From contig SVDC01000012.1 in the NCBI GenBank assembly GCA_015058045.1, positions 19,524-83,523 on the forward strand: DNA of 64,000 nt, written 5' to 3'. Below, piece by piece: positions 7,724-14,851 of the stretch. The notes under the pieces were generated by a model. That model had not been told where the DNA came from. It did not search any database and worked only from the letters and a program-made list of their open reading frames with translations. Both the position numbers and the translations under genes were made by a program. The first letter of the stretch is position 1, and the number at the start of each line of letters is the position of its first letter. The DNA is from Cellulosilyticum sp. GTDB taxonomy: Bacteria; Bacillota; Clostridia; Lachnospirales; Cellulosilyticaceae.

Positions 7724-7753
7724 ATTGTATGTATGTACCCATTATCCTGTTAA
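7724..7753 (-). promoter_or_regulatory. Candidate promoter of the glucosaminidase gene
   Basis: On the minus strand, TTAACA, an 18-nt spacer and TACAAT fit a SigA promoter. The -10 region also reads CATACAAT (7724-7731), which equals the SigE -10 consensus, but no SigE -35 box is seen at 14-15 nt. The sigma factor is therefore undecided. Confidence 0.4.
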
Positions 7754-7798
7754 TGTGCAATAAAATATTTACATCAAAATTAACTCATCATAGTACAC

Positions 7799-7828
7799 GC
7801 ACCAAATAATACACACTCTCATACACTA
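7799..7828 (+). promoter_or_regulatory. Candidate SigK-type promoter of sigK (autoregulation)
   Basis: GCACC at 7799-7803, a 16-nt spacer and CATACACTA at 7820-7828. It has the same geometry as the element before dpaA and matches the Bacillus SigK consensus. The -10 also fits SigE (CATACACT), but the matching -35 is weak. The predicted transcript start is about 30 nt before ATG 7865. Bacillus sigK is first read by SigE, then by SigK. Confidence 0.55.
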
Positions 7829-7864
7829 ATTATGAGCCCTTTTTCTTAGGAGGTGCGCAATACT

Positions 7865-8530
7865 ATGCTCCCAATATTCTGCTTTTCCTATTTTAGTAGT
7901 ATCTCTTCTTTTCCTCAACCTTTATCTATTGAAGAAGAAAAATATTATTTAGAACGCTATCAGTTAGGTGATGAAACCGCTAAAAATATATTAATTGAAC
8001 GCAATCTTAGGCTGGTTGCACATATTGTCAAAAAATATAATTCAGCAAATTCAGATATGGATGATCTTATCTCTATTGGTACAATAGGTCTTATTAAAGG
8101 TATAACTTCCTTTGATCCCAATAAATGCACAAGGCTTGCTACTTATGCAGCACGCTGTATTGAAAATGAAATCCTTATGAGCATCCGTGCAGGTCGTAAG
8201 CAACGTTATGAGACCTCTCTTCAGGCACCTATTGGTATGGATCCTGAAGGTAATGAGATTAGCCTTTTGGATATATTATGTACAGAAAATGATACGATTT
8301 TTGATCAAGTGGACTTAGAAATGGAAGTAAAAAAGTTATATCAACATATACGCAATATTTTAAAGCCTCGTGAGAAGGAAATTCTACTCTTACGCTATGG
8401 ACTAAATAACCAAGAAGAAATGACACAACGTGAAATAGCACAATTAATGGGGATCTCTCGCTCTTATGTATCCCGTATAGAGAAAAAAGCACTAAAAAAG
8501 CTTTGTAAGGAACTTCAAAAGAAAAATTGA
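7865..8530 (+). CDS. sigK: RNA polymerase sporulation sigma factor SigK
   Basis: 221 residues. I start at ATG 7865; the GTG at 7853 of the longer ORF lies inside the RBS AGGAGGTG. The protein directs late mother-cell transcription (coat, DPA, spore release). It follows Bacillus SigK closely: FPQPLSIEEEKYYLERY near the N-terminus, NLRLVAHIVKKY and DLISIGTIGLIKGI (region 2), YAARCIENEILM, DPEGNEISLLDIL, then TQREIAQLMGISRSYVSRIEKKALKKL (region 4 helix-turn-helix). A ~20-residue N-terminal pro-like extension is present (MLPIFCFSYFSSISSFPQPL). It is hydrophobic and fits a pro-sequence removed by SpoIVFB. The gene is uninterrupted, so there is no skin element here. It faces rnj across a shared terminator. 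Confidence 0.92.
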   Translation: MLPIFCFSYFSSISSFPQPLSIEEEKYYLERYQLGDETAKNILIERNLRLVAHIVKKYNSANSDMDDLISIGTIGLIKGITSFDPNKCTRLATYAARCIENEILMSIRAGRKQRYETSLQAPIGMDPEGNEISLLDILCTENDTIFDQVDLEMEVKKLYQHIRNILKPREKEILLLRYGLNNQEEMTQREIAQLMGISRSYVSRIEKKALKKLCKELQKKN

Positions 8531-8566
8531 CAGCTTATAATCGTTATTCTAATATTGCTTTTAATC

Positions 8567-8605
8567 AAAAAGGAACTAACCTATCTTTAGGTTAGTTCCT
8601 TTTTT
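8567..8605. terminator. Bidirectional terminator between sigK and rnj
   Basis: A perfect 13-bp stem (AGGAACTAACCTA / TAGGTTAGTTCCT) with a TCTT loop, flanked by AAAA on the left and TTTTT on the right. It serves both convergent genes. Confidence 0.88.
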
Positions 8606-8611
8606 CTACAA

Positions 8612-10282
8612 TTAAACTTCCATAATAATTGGTAAAATCATTGGACTACGTTTTGTTTTTTGCCATACGAATTCACGTAAGTCATCTTTAACAATTGTTT
8701 TGATTTGTGACCATTCTACAATGTGTTTATCTTCACAACGATCTAATGCTCTTCTAACAACTGCTTTTGCTTCATCCATCAGATTTTCCGCTTCTCTTAC
8801 ATAGACGAAACCACGAGAAATAATATCTGGTCCTGCTACCACAATACCTGATTCTTTTTCTAATGTCATCACTACGATTAATAGACCATCTTGAGATAAG
8901 TGTTTACGATCTCTTAGAACAATATTACCAACATCCCCAACACCAAGTCCATCTACTAGCACCTGACCAGATGGTACATTTCCAGCTGTCTTAATATGAT
9001 CTGAAGCAAGCTCAATCACTTCACCGATTGAAGCAATAACAATATTATTGCGTTTCATTCCAAGTTCCATAGCAAGTTCCGCATGTTTTTGTAAATGACG
9101 ATACTCACCATGAACTGGAATAAAGTATTTTGGTCTTACCAATGTGTGAATGAGTTTAAGTTCTTCTTGAGCAGCATGACCTGATACGTGAGTATCTTCA
9201 CGAATTACTTTTGCCCCTTTTTTACATAATTCGTTAACCACTCTAGAAACTGTTTTTTCATTACCTGGGATAGGTGTTGAACTTAAAATAATAACATCAC
9301 CAGGCTTAATCTCAATCTGTTTATGATCTGAAGTTGCCATTCTTGATAATGCAGCCATAGGCTCTCCTTGGCTTCCTGTCATAATAAGGACAATCTGATC
9401 ATCACGATATCTTTTTACATCATTAATTTCAATGAGTGTATTTTCTGGAATCGCAAGATAACCTAATTCACTAGCTGTTTTTACAACATTCACCATACTA
9501 CGCCCAATAACAGCTACTTTACGTTTATACTTATGGGCTGCATTGATAATTTGTTGCACACGGTCAATATTAGATGCAAAAGTTGCAACCATAATACGTT
9601 TATCTTGATTTGCAGTAAATACATCCTCAAATTTCTGTCCCACGATTTTTTCAGACTGTGTATATCCCGGTCTCTCTACATTTGTACTGTCTGCCATAAG
9701 GGCAAGTACACGTTTCTTACCAATCTCTGCTAAACGATGTAAATCAAGTGGTGCACCACTTATTGGTGTGTAATCCACTTTAAAGTCCCCTGTGTGAACC
9801 ACTATTCCAAGTGGCGTCCAAATAGATAGCATCACTGCATCTGCAATACTATGATTTGAACGAATAAACTCTACTTTAAAGTTATTACCAAGTTTAATTG
9901 TCTCACCTTGCGCCACAACAATACGTTCTGTGGTTCTTAATAAATTATGCTCTTTTAGTTTATTTTCAACTAACCCCATAGTGAGTTTGGTCGCATAAAG
10001 AGGTACATTTAACTCTTGCAAGATATATGGTAATCCACCAATATGATCTTCATGACCATGTGTTAGTACGATCCCTCTTACCTTCTGAATATTTTTTAAT
10101 ACGTACGTAATATCAGGAATAACTAAGTCGATTCCTAACATTTCATCTTCTGGAAATGCTAATCCACAATCCACAATGAACATATCATCTTCATATTCGA
10201 ATAGTGTCATGTTCTTTCCAATCTCGCCTAGTCCTCCCAATGGTATTATACGCAGTTTACTTTTAGCTTTTCTGGGTACCAA
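8612..10282 (-). CDS. rnj: Ribonuclease J
   Basis: 556 residues. This is a metallo-beta-lactamase/beta-CASP ribonuclease with 5'-3' exo- and endonuclease activity in mRNA decay and rRNA maturation. Metal-binding motif THGHEDHIGGLPY near residues 75-87, HTGDFKVD near 165, the beta-CASP segment with STPIPGNEKTV, and HVSGHAAQEEL near 365-380. Translation begins at TTG 10282 (GGAGGTGTAGCT just upstream). No earlier ATG in frame has an RBS. It is probably co-transcribed with the Fur-family gene 32 bp upstream. Only one RNase J gene is seen in the window. An RNase G/E-type gene at 43.4 kb is a second degradation enzyme. Confidence 0.93.
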   Translation of the reverse strand: MVPRKAKSKLRIIPLGGLGEIGKNMTLFEYEDDMFIVDCGLAFPEDEMLGIDLVIPDITYVLKNIQKVRGIVLTHGHEDHIGGLPYILQELNVPLYATKLTMGLVENKLKEHNLLRTTERIVVAQGETIKLGNNFKVEFIRSNHSIADAVMLSIWTPLGIVVHTGDFKVDYTPISGAPLDLHRLAEIGKKRVLALMADSTNVERPGYTQSEKIVGQKFEDVFTANQDKRIMVATFASNIDRVQQIINAAHKYKRKVAVIGRSMVNVVKTASELGYLAIPENTLIEINDVKRYRDDQIVLIMTGSQGEPMAALSRMATSDHKQIEIKPGDVIILSSTPIPGNEKTVSRVVNELCKKGAKVIREDTHVSGHAAQEELKLIHTLVRPKYFIPVHGEYRHLQKHAELAMELGMKRNNIVIASIGEVIELASDHIKTAGNVPSGQVLVDGLGVGDVGNIVLRDRKHLSQDGLLIVVMTLEKESGIVVAGPDIISRGFVYVREAENLMDEAKAVVRRALDRCEDKHIVEWSQIKTIVKDDLREFVWQKTKRSPMILPIIMEV

Positions 10283-10314
10283 AGCTACACCTCCATATTT
10301 TTATATCTATATTT

Positions 10315-10749
10315 TTATTCTGAACAATCCTTACAAACGCCATAAAACATTACATTATGGTCATGTATTTTAAACTTATATTTACTTTCGATTTCTTTTT
10401 CAATTTCATCTAATAAATCATCTTCAACTTCAAAAACCTTATTACATTCTTCACATATTAAATGATGATGATGATGAACTGTATCTTCAGATGCTAGTTC
10501 AAACCGACTACATCCATCATCAAAATTTAAACGATCTACAATGCCCATCTCTTCAAAGAGCTGTACAGTACGATAAACTGTAGCTAGTCCAATCTCAGGA
10601 AAATTTTCTTTAACTTTATCATAAATTTCCTCTGTTGATAAATGATCATTGCTATGTGCTAACAGTACATCTAATACACTACGACGTTGCATTGTTAATT
10701 TACAACCTTTTTCTTTTAATCTCTCTTTAAAATCAGTAGCGTTCATCAT
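10315..10749 (-). CDS. Fur-family metalloregulator (Fur/PerR/Zur)
   Basis: 144 residues. N-terminal winged helix (KEKGCKLTMQRRSVLDVLL, then IGLATVYRTVQLFEEMGIV). C-terminal dimerisation domain with the His-rich HHHHHLICEECNKVFEV and a second CxxC (CKDC) at the very C-terminus. The two CxxC pairs form the structural Zn site. Whether it senses Fe, peroxide (PerR) or Zn cannot be told from the sequence alone. It is followed closely by rnj, and yrzB lies 48 bp upstream, so it probably belongs to the ireB-ruvX-yrzB-fur-rnj series. RBS GGAGTGAGGGG lies a little far from ATG 10749. Confidence 0.9.
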   Translation of the reverse strand: MMNATDFKERLKEKGCKLTMQRRSVLDVLLAHSNDHLSTEEIYDKVKENFPEIGLATVYRTVQLFEEMGIVDRLNFDDGCSRFELASEDTVHHHHHLICEECNKVFEVEDDLLDEIEKEIESKYKFKIHDHNVMFYGVCKDCSE

Positions 10750-10797
10750 TTTTATTCGCCCCTCACTCCTGTAAGATTTCTTGCTAGGTCTAGAGGA

Positions 10798-11055
10798 CTA
10801 AACTTCAATATCATACTCATCACTTGCCATAAATTCAGTTGCAGCTTTTTTAAACTCATCCTCATCTTCAACAAGCATGTATTCTACTTCTTCACCCTCA
10901 TCGCTAACTTGCTTTAAAATAGTAGATATATCATCTTCATCTACTACTAAAATGTATTTCGTTTGATCAATCACAACTTCATCTATGACTTCAAACCAAA
11001 TTTCTTCATTAGTTTCTTCATCAATAAAACGAATTTTTTCAATTGCTTCTGACAT
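10798..11055 (-). CDS. DUF1292 protein, YrzB-like
   Basis: 85 residues, acidic, with the DUF1292 pattern (IRFIDEETNEEIWFEVIDEVVIDQTKYILVVDE then VEYMLVEDEDEF). The function of the family is unknown. It nearly always lies beside ruvX and ireB in Firmicutes, as it does here, which supports the call. The start ATG has GAAGGGAAAATG just upstream. Confidence 0.85.
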   Translation of the reverse strand: MSEAIEKIRFIDEETNEEIWFEVIDEVVIDQTKYILVVDEDDISTILKQVSDEGEEVEYMLVEDEDEFKKAATEFMASDEYDIEV

Positions 11056-11138
11056 GTCATTTTCCCTTCTTTAGTAGGCTCATAGTGTATGATACTGATG
11101 TTCTAATCTCATCGTATACTACAAGCTAGTATATCATT

Positions 11139-11558
11139 CTAGCACTTTGCATCTAAATAATTTTGCAAAATAATAGTTGCAGCTAATTTATCAATCACAT
11201 TTTTTCTTTTCTGGCGACTCATATCTGCCTCTAAAAGAACATTTTCTGCTGCTACTGTACTTAATCTTTCATCCCATGTCTCAACTGGGATTCTAAGTCT
11301 CGCTTCTAACTTTTCTTTAAACAGTAAAGTCTTTTCACCTCTTTCCCCTAATGTATTATTCATATTTTTAGGAAGTCCAAGGACAATCTTTTCAACCTTA
11401 TACTCCTCACACAACTGTGCAATACGATTTAAAGTTGCTTTTAAATGCTCATCCTCTTGTCTTCTAATAATCTCTAACCCTTGTGCTGTCCATCCCATTG
11501 GATCACTAACAGCAACTCCTGTGGTTTTTGTTCCAAAATCTAAACCTAAAATACGCAC
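11139..11558 (-). CDS. ruvX: Putative pre-16S rRNA nuclease / Holliday junction resolvase-like RuvX (YqgF)
   Basis: 139 residues with the RNase H-like fold: [19 protein letters not shown] at the N-terminus (catalytic Asp near residue 6), [13 protein letters not shown] near 60, and [11 protein letters not shown] near 100, then a final Asp region (NVIDKLAA). The family processes the 5' end of pre-16S rRNA in E. coli; the resolvase role is less certain. The start is GTG 11558, supported by AGGAGG five bases upstream. A terminator-like hairpin lies between this gene and ireB, so some of its expression may be set by read-through. Confidence 0.9.
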   Translation of the reverse strand: MRILGLDFGTKTTGVAVSDPMGWTAQGLEIIRRQEDEHLKATLNRIAQLCEEYKVEKIVLGLPKNMNNTLGERGEKTLLFKEKLEARLRIPVETWDERLSTVAAENVLLEADMSRQKRKNVIDKLAATIILQNYLDAKC

Positions 11559-11571
11559 GATGGCCTCCTAT

Positions 11572-11600
11572 AAAAAAGCTGTAGAGTCATCCCCTACAGC
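11572..11600 (-). terminator. Intercistronic terminator-like hairpin between ireB and ruvX
   Basis: On the minus strand, a 7-bp stem (GCTGTAG / CTACAGC) with a 9-nt loop, followed by TTTTTT. The U tract ends just before the ruvX RBS. It is probably a partial terminator. Confidence 0.6.
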
Positions 11601-11605
11601 CCTCC

Positions 11606-11857
11606 TTAATGTTTTAGATAATAAGTGACAAGCTCTTCTAAAATCTCATCTCTCTCTAACTTACGAATTTTATTTCTAGCCCCATTATGGCTTGTGATAT
11701 AAGTTGGGTCTCCGGACATAATATATCCTACTATTTGATTTACTGGATGATACCCTTTTTCGGCAAGTGCTTCATATACATCCAATAAGACTTCTCTTGT
11801 TGAAACCTTTTCAACGCCTTCTAAATGAAATTGCATTGTCTCATTCATATTATTCAT
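11606..11857 (-). CDS. IreB family regulatory phosphoprotein (YrzL, UPF0297)
   Basis: 83 residues after choosing ATG 11857, which has the strong RBS GGAAGGTGAG. The longer ORF start has none. Family pattern: [39 protein letters not shown] and [24 protein letters not shown]. The Enterococcus homologue IreB is phosphorylated by the Ser/Thr kinase IreK and affects cephalosporin resistance. The N-terminal Thr residues here would be the candidate sites. It is first in the cluster with ruvX and yrzB, as in other Firmicutes (where alaS usually precedes; alaS is absent here). Confidence 0.88.
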   Translation of the reverse strand: MNNMNETMQFHLEGVEKVSTREVLLDVYEALAEKGYHPVNQIVGYIMSGDPTYITSHNGARNKIRKLERDEILEELVTYYLKH

Positions 11858-11887
11858 CGTGCTCACCTTCCAATAGCTCAACCTTTT

Positions 11888-11917
11888 ATAGTATAAGTAT
11901 ACCATAATTTGTAACAA
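11888..11917 (-). promoter_or_regulatory. Candidate promoter of the ireB cluster
   Basis: On the minus strand, TTGTTA, an 18-nt spacer and TACTAT. An overlapping extended -10 (TGGTATACT) is also present, so the exact box is uncertain. It lies about 30 nt before ATG 11857. Confidence 0.4.
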
Positions 11918-11953
11918 AACTATATATAATTTTAAAAAATATTTCTCTGTTTT

Positions 11954-13255
11954 TTACACTAATTTGCCATATAAAGTATGTTCATCTATCATCTTTTCAA
12001 TTTTTACTTTGCCAATTGTGTTTTCTAATGTTTCATCCCCTGCAACTTGAACACGTAAATAATTACTTGTATAACCTGCTACAAATCCAGATTGATGTTT
12101 TTCGAATAACACTTCCATCTCTTCGCCAATAAATTGATTCATAAATGACTGGCGTAATACTTGCTCCTCAGCGGCAAGTGCTTTTTCACGTTTTTCTTTG
12201 ACTTCAGGTGCAATTTGATTTTTCATTTTTGCAGCTGGTGTTCCTTCACGTGGTGAGAATGGGAAAATATGAATTTGAGAAAGTTTAACGCGTTTTACAA
12301 ACTCTAATGTCTCTTCAAATTCTTCATCTGTTTCTCCTGGGAATCCTACAATAATATCTGTTGTTAAAGCAACATCTGGCCAAAGTTCTCTTAAAGCTTC
12401 TACACTTTGTGCATATTCCTCTGTTGTATATTTACGATTCATACGCTTAAGTACACTATCACTACCACTTTGTAAAGATAAGTGGAAATGGTGGCAAACT
12501 TTTGGCATGTCACGTAAAGCATTAATGAATTCTTCTGTAATTACAACAGGTTCAATAGAACTCATACGAATACGCTCAATTCCATCAATAGTATGAACTC
12601 TTTGAAGAAGTTTAATAAGATTTGTATCCCCTAAATCTTTTCCATAAGCCAAAACATGGATTCCTGTTAAAATAATTTCTTTAAAGCCAAGTCCTGCAAG
12701 TCTTTTCACTTCATCATATACTTGGTCTTCTTTTCTACTTCTAATACGTCCTCTTGTATATGGAATAATACAATAGCTACAATAATTATTACAACCTTCT
12801 TGAACTTTTACATAAACTCTTGTTCTTTCTCCAATATGAGAAATAGTCATTTCTTCAAATTCACGTACATCCATAATATTGGAAACAACATTAATGATTT
12901 CCTCTTGTCCTTGTTCATATTCTTCTACAAGTTCAACAATTTGATTACGTCTGTCAGTTCCTACAATAACATCAATTTCATTAACCTGTTCTCTAATTTT
13001 ATCCCCTGCAATTTGCGCATAGCAGCCCATAGCTACTAATGTACTTGCTGGATTAATTTTTTTCGTTTTACGTAGCATTTGTCTACATTTACGGTCACTA
13101 AGATGTGTTACCGTACAAGTATTTACTACATAAACATCGGCGTATTCATTGAAGTCTACGATTTCATATCCTACTTCTTTGAACTTTTCTAGTACGGCTT
13201 CTGTGTCGTATTGATTGACCTTACAGCCTAATGTATAACTTGCTACTTTTCTCAA
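11954..13255 (-). CDS. mtaB: tRNA (N6-threonylcarbamoyladenosine(37)-C2)-methylthiotransferase MtaB
   Basis: 433 residues. A radical-SAM methylthiotransferase that converts t6A37 to ms2t6A in ANN-decoding tRNAs. The N-terminal MTTase domain carries three cluster-binding Cys (YTLGCKVNQYDTEA, VNTCTVTHLSDRKCRQ, AMGCYAQIAGD). The radical SAM CxxxCxxC is CNNYCSYC near residues 155-162, followed by IIPYTRGRIRSR. A TRAM domain forms the last ~65 residues. In Bacillus mtaB (yqeV) follows rsmE directly. Here thiI, a cysteine desulfurase, a CheY-like gene and a divergent HPr-like gene lie between. Confidence 0.93.
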   Translation of the reverse strand: MRKVASYTLGCKVNQYDTEAVLEKFKEVGYEIVDFNEYADVYVVNTCTVTHLSDRKCRQMLRKTKKINPASTLVAMGCYAQIAGDKIREQVNEIDVIVGTDRRNQIVELVEEYEQGQEEIINVVSNIMDVREFEEMTISHIGERTRVYVKVQEGCNNYCSYCIIPYTRGRIRSRKEDQVYDEVKRLAGLGFKEIILTGIHVLAYGKDLGDTNLIKLLQRVHTIDGIERIRMSSIEPVVITEEFINALRDMPKVCHHFHLSLQSGSDSVLKRMNRKYTTEEYAQSVEALRELWPDVALTTDIIVGFPGETDEEFEETLEFVKRVKLSQIHIFPFSPREGTPAAKMKNQIAPEVKEKREKALAAEEQVLRQSFMNQFIGEEMEVLFEKHQSGFVAGYTSNYLRVQVAGDETLENTIGKVKIEKMIDEHTLYGKLV

Positions 13256-13273
13256 TTTATCACCTCTAAATTA

Positions 13274-13302
13274 TTGACATTCTTTCCTTCAAACTATATG
13301 AT
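13274..13302 (+). promoter_or_regulatory. SigA promoter of the HPr-like gene
   Basis: TTGACA at 13274-13279, a 17-nt spacer and TATGAT at 13297-13302: a full -35 consensus and 5/6 of the -10. It lies about 64 nt before the ATG at 13366. There is a divergent gene (mtaB) at 13255. Confidence 0.75.
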
Positions 13303-13365
13303 ACAATTAACTTGATTTTTATACTCAAACCAAGAAAATTCATATACTTAGAAGGAGTGTTGATT

Positions 13366-13605
13366 ATGAAGTCAATTTATATTACATTAAATTCTATAGA
13401 AAAAGTTAAACAGTTTGTTAATACCATTAATACATACGATAGTGAATTTGATCTTTCATCTGGTCGTTATATTATTGATGCGAAATCTATTATGGGTATT
13501 TTTAGCCTAGATTTAAGTGCACCATTACGTCTTGATATTTATAATGATGACTGCTTAGAAGCTGTCAAACAAGCCCTAAATGAATTTATTATAGATCCAA
13601 ACTAA
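13366..13605 (+). CDS. HPr-like protein lacking the phosphotransfer histidine
   Basis: 79 residues. Start ATG 13366 has the RBS GAAGGAGTG; the longer ORF start has none. Length and the segment DAKSIMGIFSLDLSAPLRLDI match the region around Ser46 of HPr (LKSIMGVMSLGI in Bacillus HPr). Where HPr has the His15 loop (GLHARPA), this protein reads LNSIEKVKQFVNTINTY with no histidine anywhere. It therefore cannot accept phosphate from enzyme I, but may still be a target of HPr kinase at the conserved Ser, or simply a fold relative. Bacillus Crh is a precedent for a His-less regulatory HPr. It has its own strong promoter and terminator. Confidence 0.75.
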   Translation: MKSIYITLNSIEKVKQFVNTINTYDSEFDLSSGRYIIDAKSIMGIFSLDLSAPLRLDIYNDDCLEAVKQALNEFIIDPN

Positions 13606-13633
13606 TCTGTCAAACTGAATCTTACTTTTTTAG

Positions 13634-13666
13634 AATAGGAATGATGCACTGCATCATTCCTATTTT
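13634..13666. terminator. Bidirectional terminator between the HPr-like gene and thiI
   Basis: A perfect 14-bp stem (AATAGGAATGATGC / GCATCATTCCTATT) with a 3-nt loop and TTTT on the plus side; the A-rich left flank serves the minus strand. Confidence 0.85.
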
Positions 13667-14851
13667 TTAGCATTCATAAACTTCTACTTCATCAATTGCC
13701 TTTTGCATCATCTCTTCAATGATATCATCTAATAATGCTTCTGATTTTTTAATATATTCAAGTTTTGGTTTTGTTTCTGGATGTTTTGCAACAAAAATGG
13801 TACAGCAATCTTCAAATGGTTGGATAGAAGTTTCAAATGTATCAATCTTCTTAGCGATTTGAACAATCTCTTCTTTATCAAAACCAATAAGTGGTCTAAA
13901 GACTGGCATTGTAGCTGCATCATTGGTTACGACTAAACTATGCATTGTTTGACTTGCTACTTGCCCAATACTTTCCCCTGTAATAAGAGACATACTACCA
14001 TTTTTCTTAGCAATCGCCTCAGCAATGTACATCATAATACGTCTCATAATGATTGTCAGTTCTTCATGTGGGCAACGCTCATAAATTTTAAGTTGAATAT
14101 CTGTAAAGTTTACAACATGGAGTTTCATTTTACCTGTATACATAGCTACTTTTTTAGCTAAGTCTATTACCTTTTGTTTTGCGCGTTCGCTTGTATATGG
14201 TGGTGCATGGAAATATACAGCGTCTACTTCTACCCCACGTTTAGCAATCATCCAACCTGCAACTGGGCTATCGATTCCACCTGATAAGAGTAAAGTTGCT
14301 TTTCCATTTGTACCATATGGCATACCACCCGCACCCTTATAAGTATTGATATATACATACGTATGGTTACGTAATTCAACCATTAAAGTTACTTCTGGAT
14401 GACGTACATCTACTTTTACCTGTTCTCCAAGTTCATCTAATAAGTAGCCGCCGATTTCACAGCTTACCTCCATAGAAGTCATTGGGAAACGTTTATCTGC
14501 ACGTTTAGTATCTACTTTAAAAGTAATTTGCTGACCTTCTTTACATACTTCTTTCATTTGTACTAACGCAAGACGTTTAACCGCTTCAAAAGAAACTTCT
14601 TCTTCTTTTAAACCATAAGCAATTCCTACAATCCCAAAAATACGACCCAATTTATCTAATACTGTCTGAACATCAATTGCTTCACTATCTACTGGCTCAA
14701 CCATAATACGGCCTTGCTCTTTAGTAACAATAAATTCACCTAAATCTTTTAGGTTTCTTTTTACATTTGTTACAAGTTTATTTTCAAATAAATGTCTATT
14801 TTTACCTTTAATAGCTAACTCGCCATATTTAATTAAAAAAACGTTTTTCAC
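13667..14851 (-). CDS. thiI: tRNA 4-thiouridine synthase ThiI
   Basis: 394 residues, the short form without a C-terminal rhodanese domain. The N-terminal ferredoxin-like/THUMP region covers roughly residues 1-165. The PP-loop ATPase has LLSGGIDSPVAGWM near 187-200. A C-terminal EDCCTIFVAKHP near 345 carries the Cys pair equivalent to the catalytic Cys of the AANH domain. It makes s4U8 in tRNA and, in some bacteria, contributes sulfur to thiamine thiazole. The upstream cysteine desulfurase gene ends at the same base where thiI starts, so it is the likely dedicated sulfur donor, as NifZ is for rhodanese-less ThiI in Bacillus. Confidence 0.94.
   Translation of the reverse strand: MKNVFLIKYGELAIKGKNRHLFENKLVTNVKRNLKDLGEFIVTKEQGRIMVEPVDSEAIDVQTVLDKLGRIFGIVGIAYGLKEEEVSFEAVKRLALVQMKEVCKEGQQITFKVDTKRADKRFPMTSMEVSCEIGGYLLDELGEQVKVDVRHPEVTLMVELRNHTYVYINTYKGAGGMPYGTNGKATLLLSGGIDSPVAGWMIAKRGVEVDAVYFHAPPYTSERAKQKVIDLAKKVAMYTGKMKLHVVNFTDIQLKIYERCPHEELTIIMRRIMMYIAEAIAKKNGSMSLITGESIGQVASQTMHSLVVTNDAATMPVFRPLIGFDKEEIVQIAKKIDTFETSIQPFEDCCTIFVAKHPETKPKLEYIKKSEALLDDIIEEMMQKAIDEVEVYEC

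Noticed and set aside
6953-8530. Prophage around the glucosaminidase and sigK
   Set aside because: No integrase, portal, capsid or holin gene and no change in base composition were seen; one endolysin-like domain is not enough.
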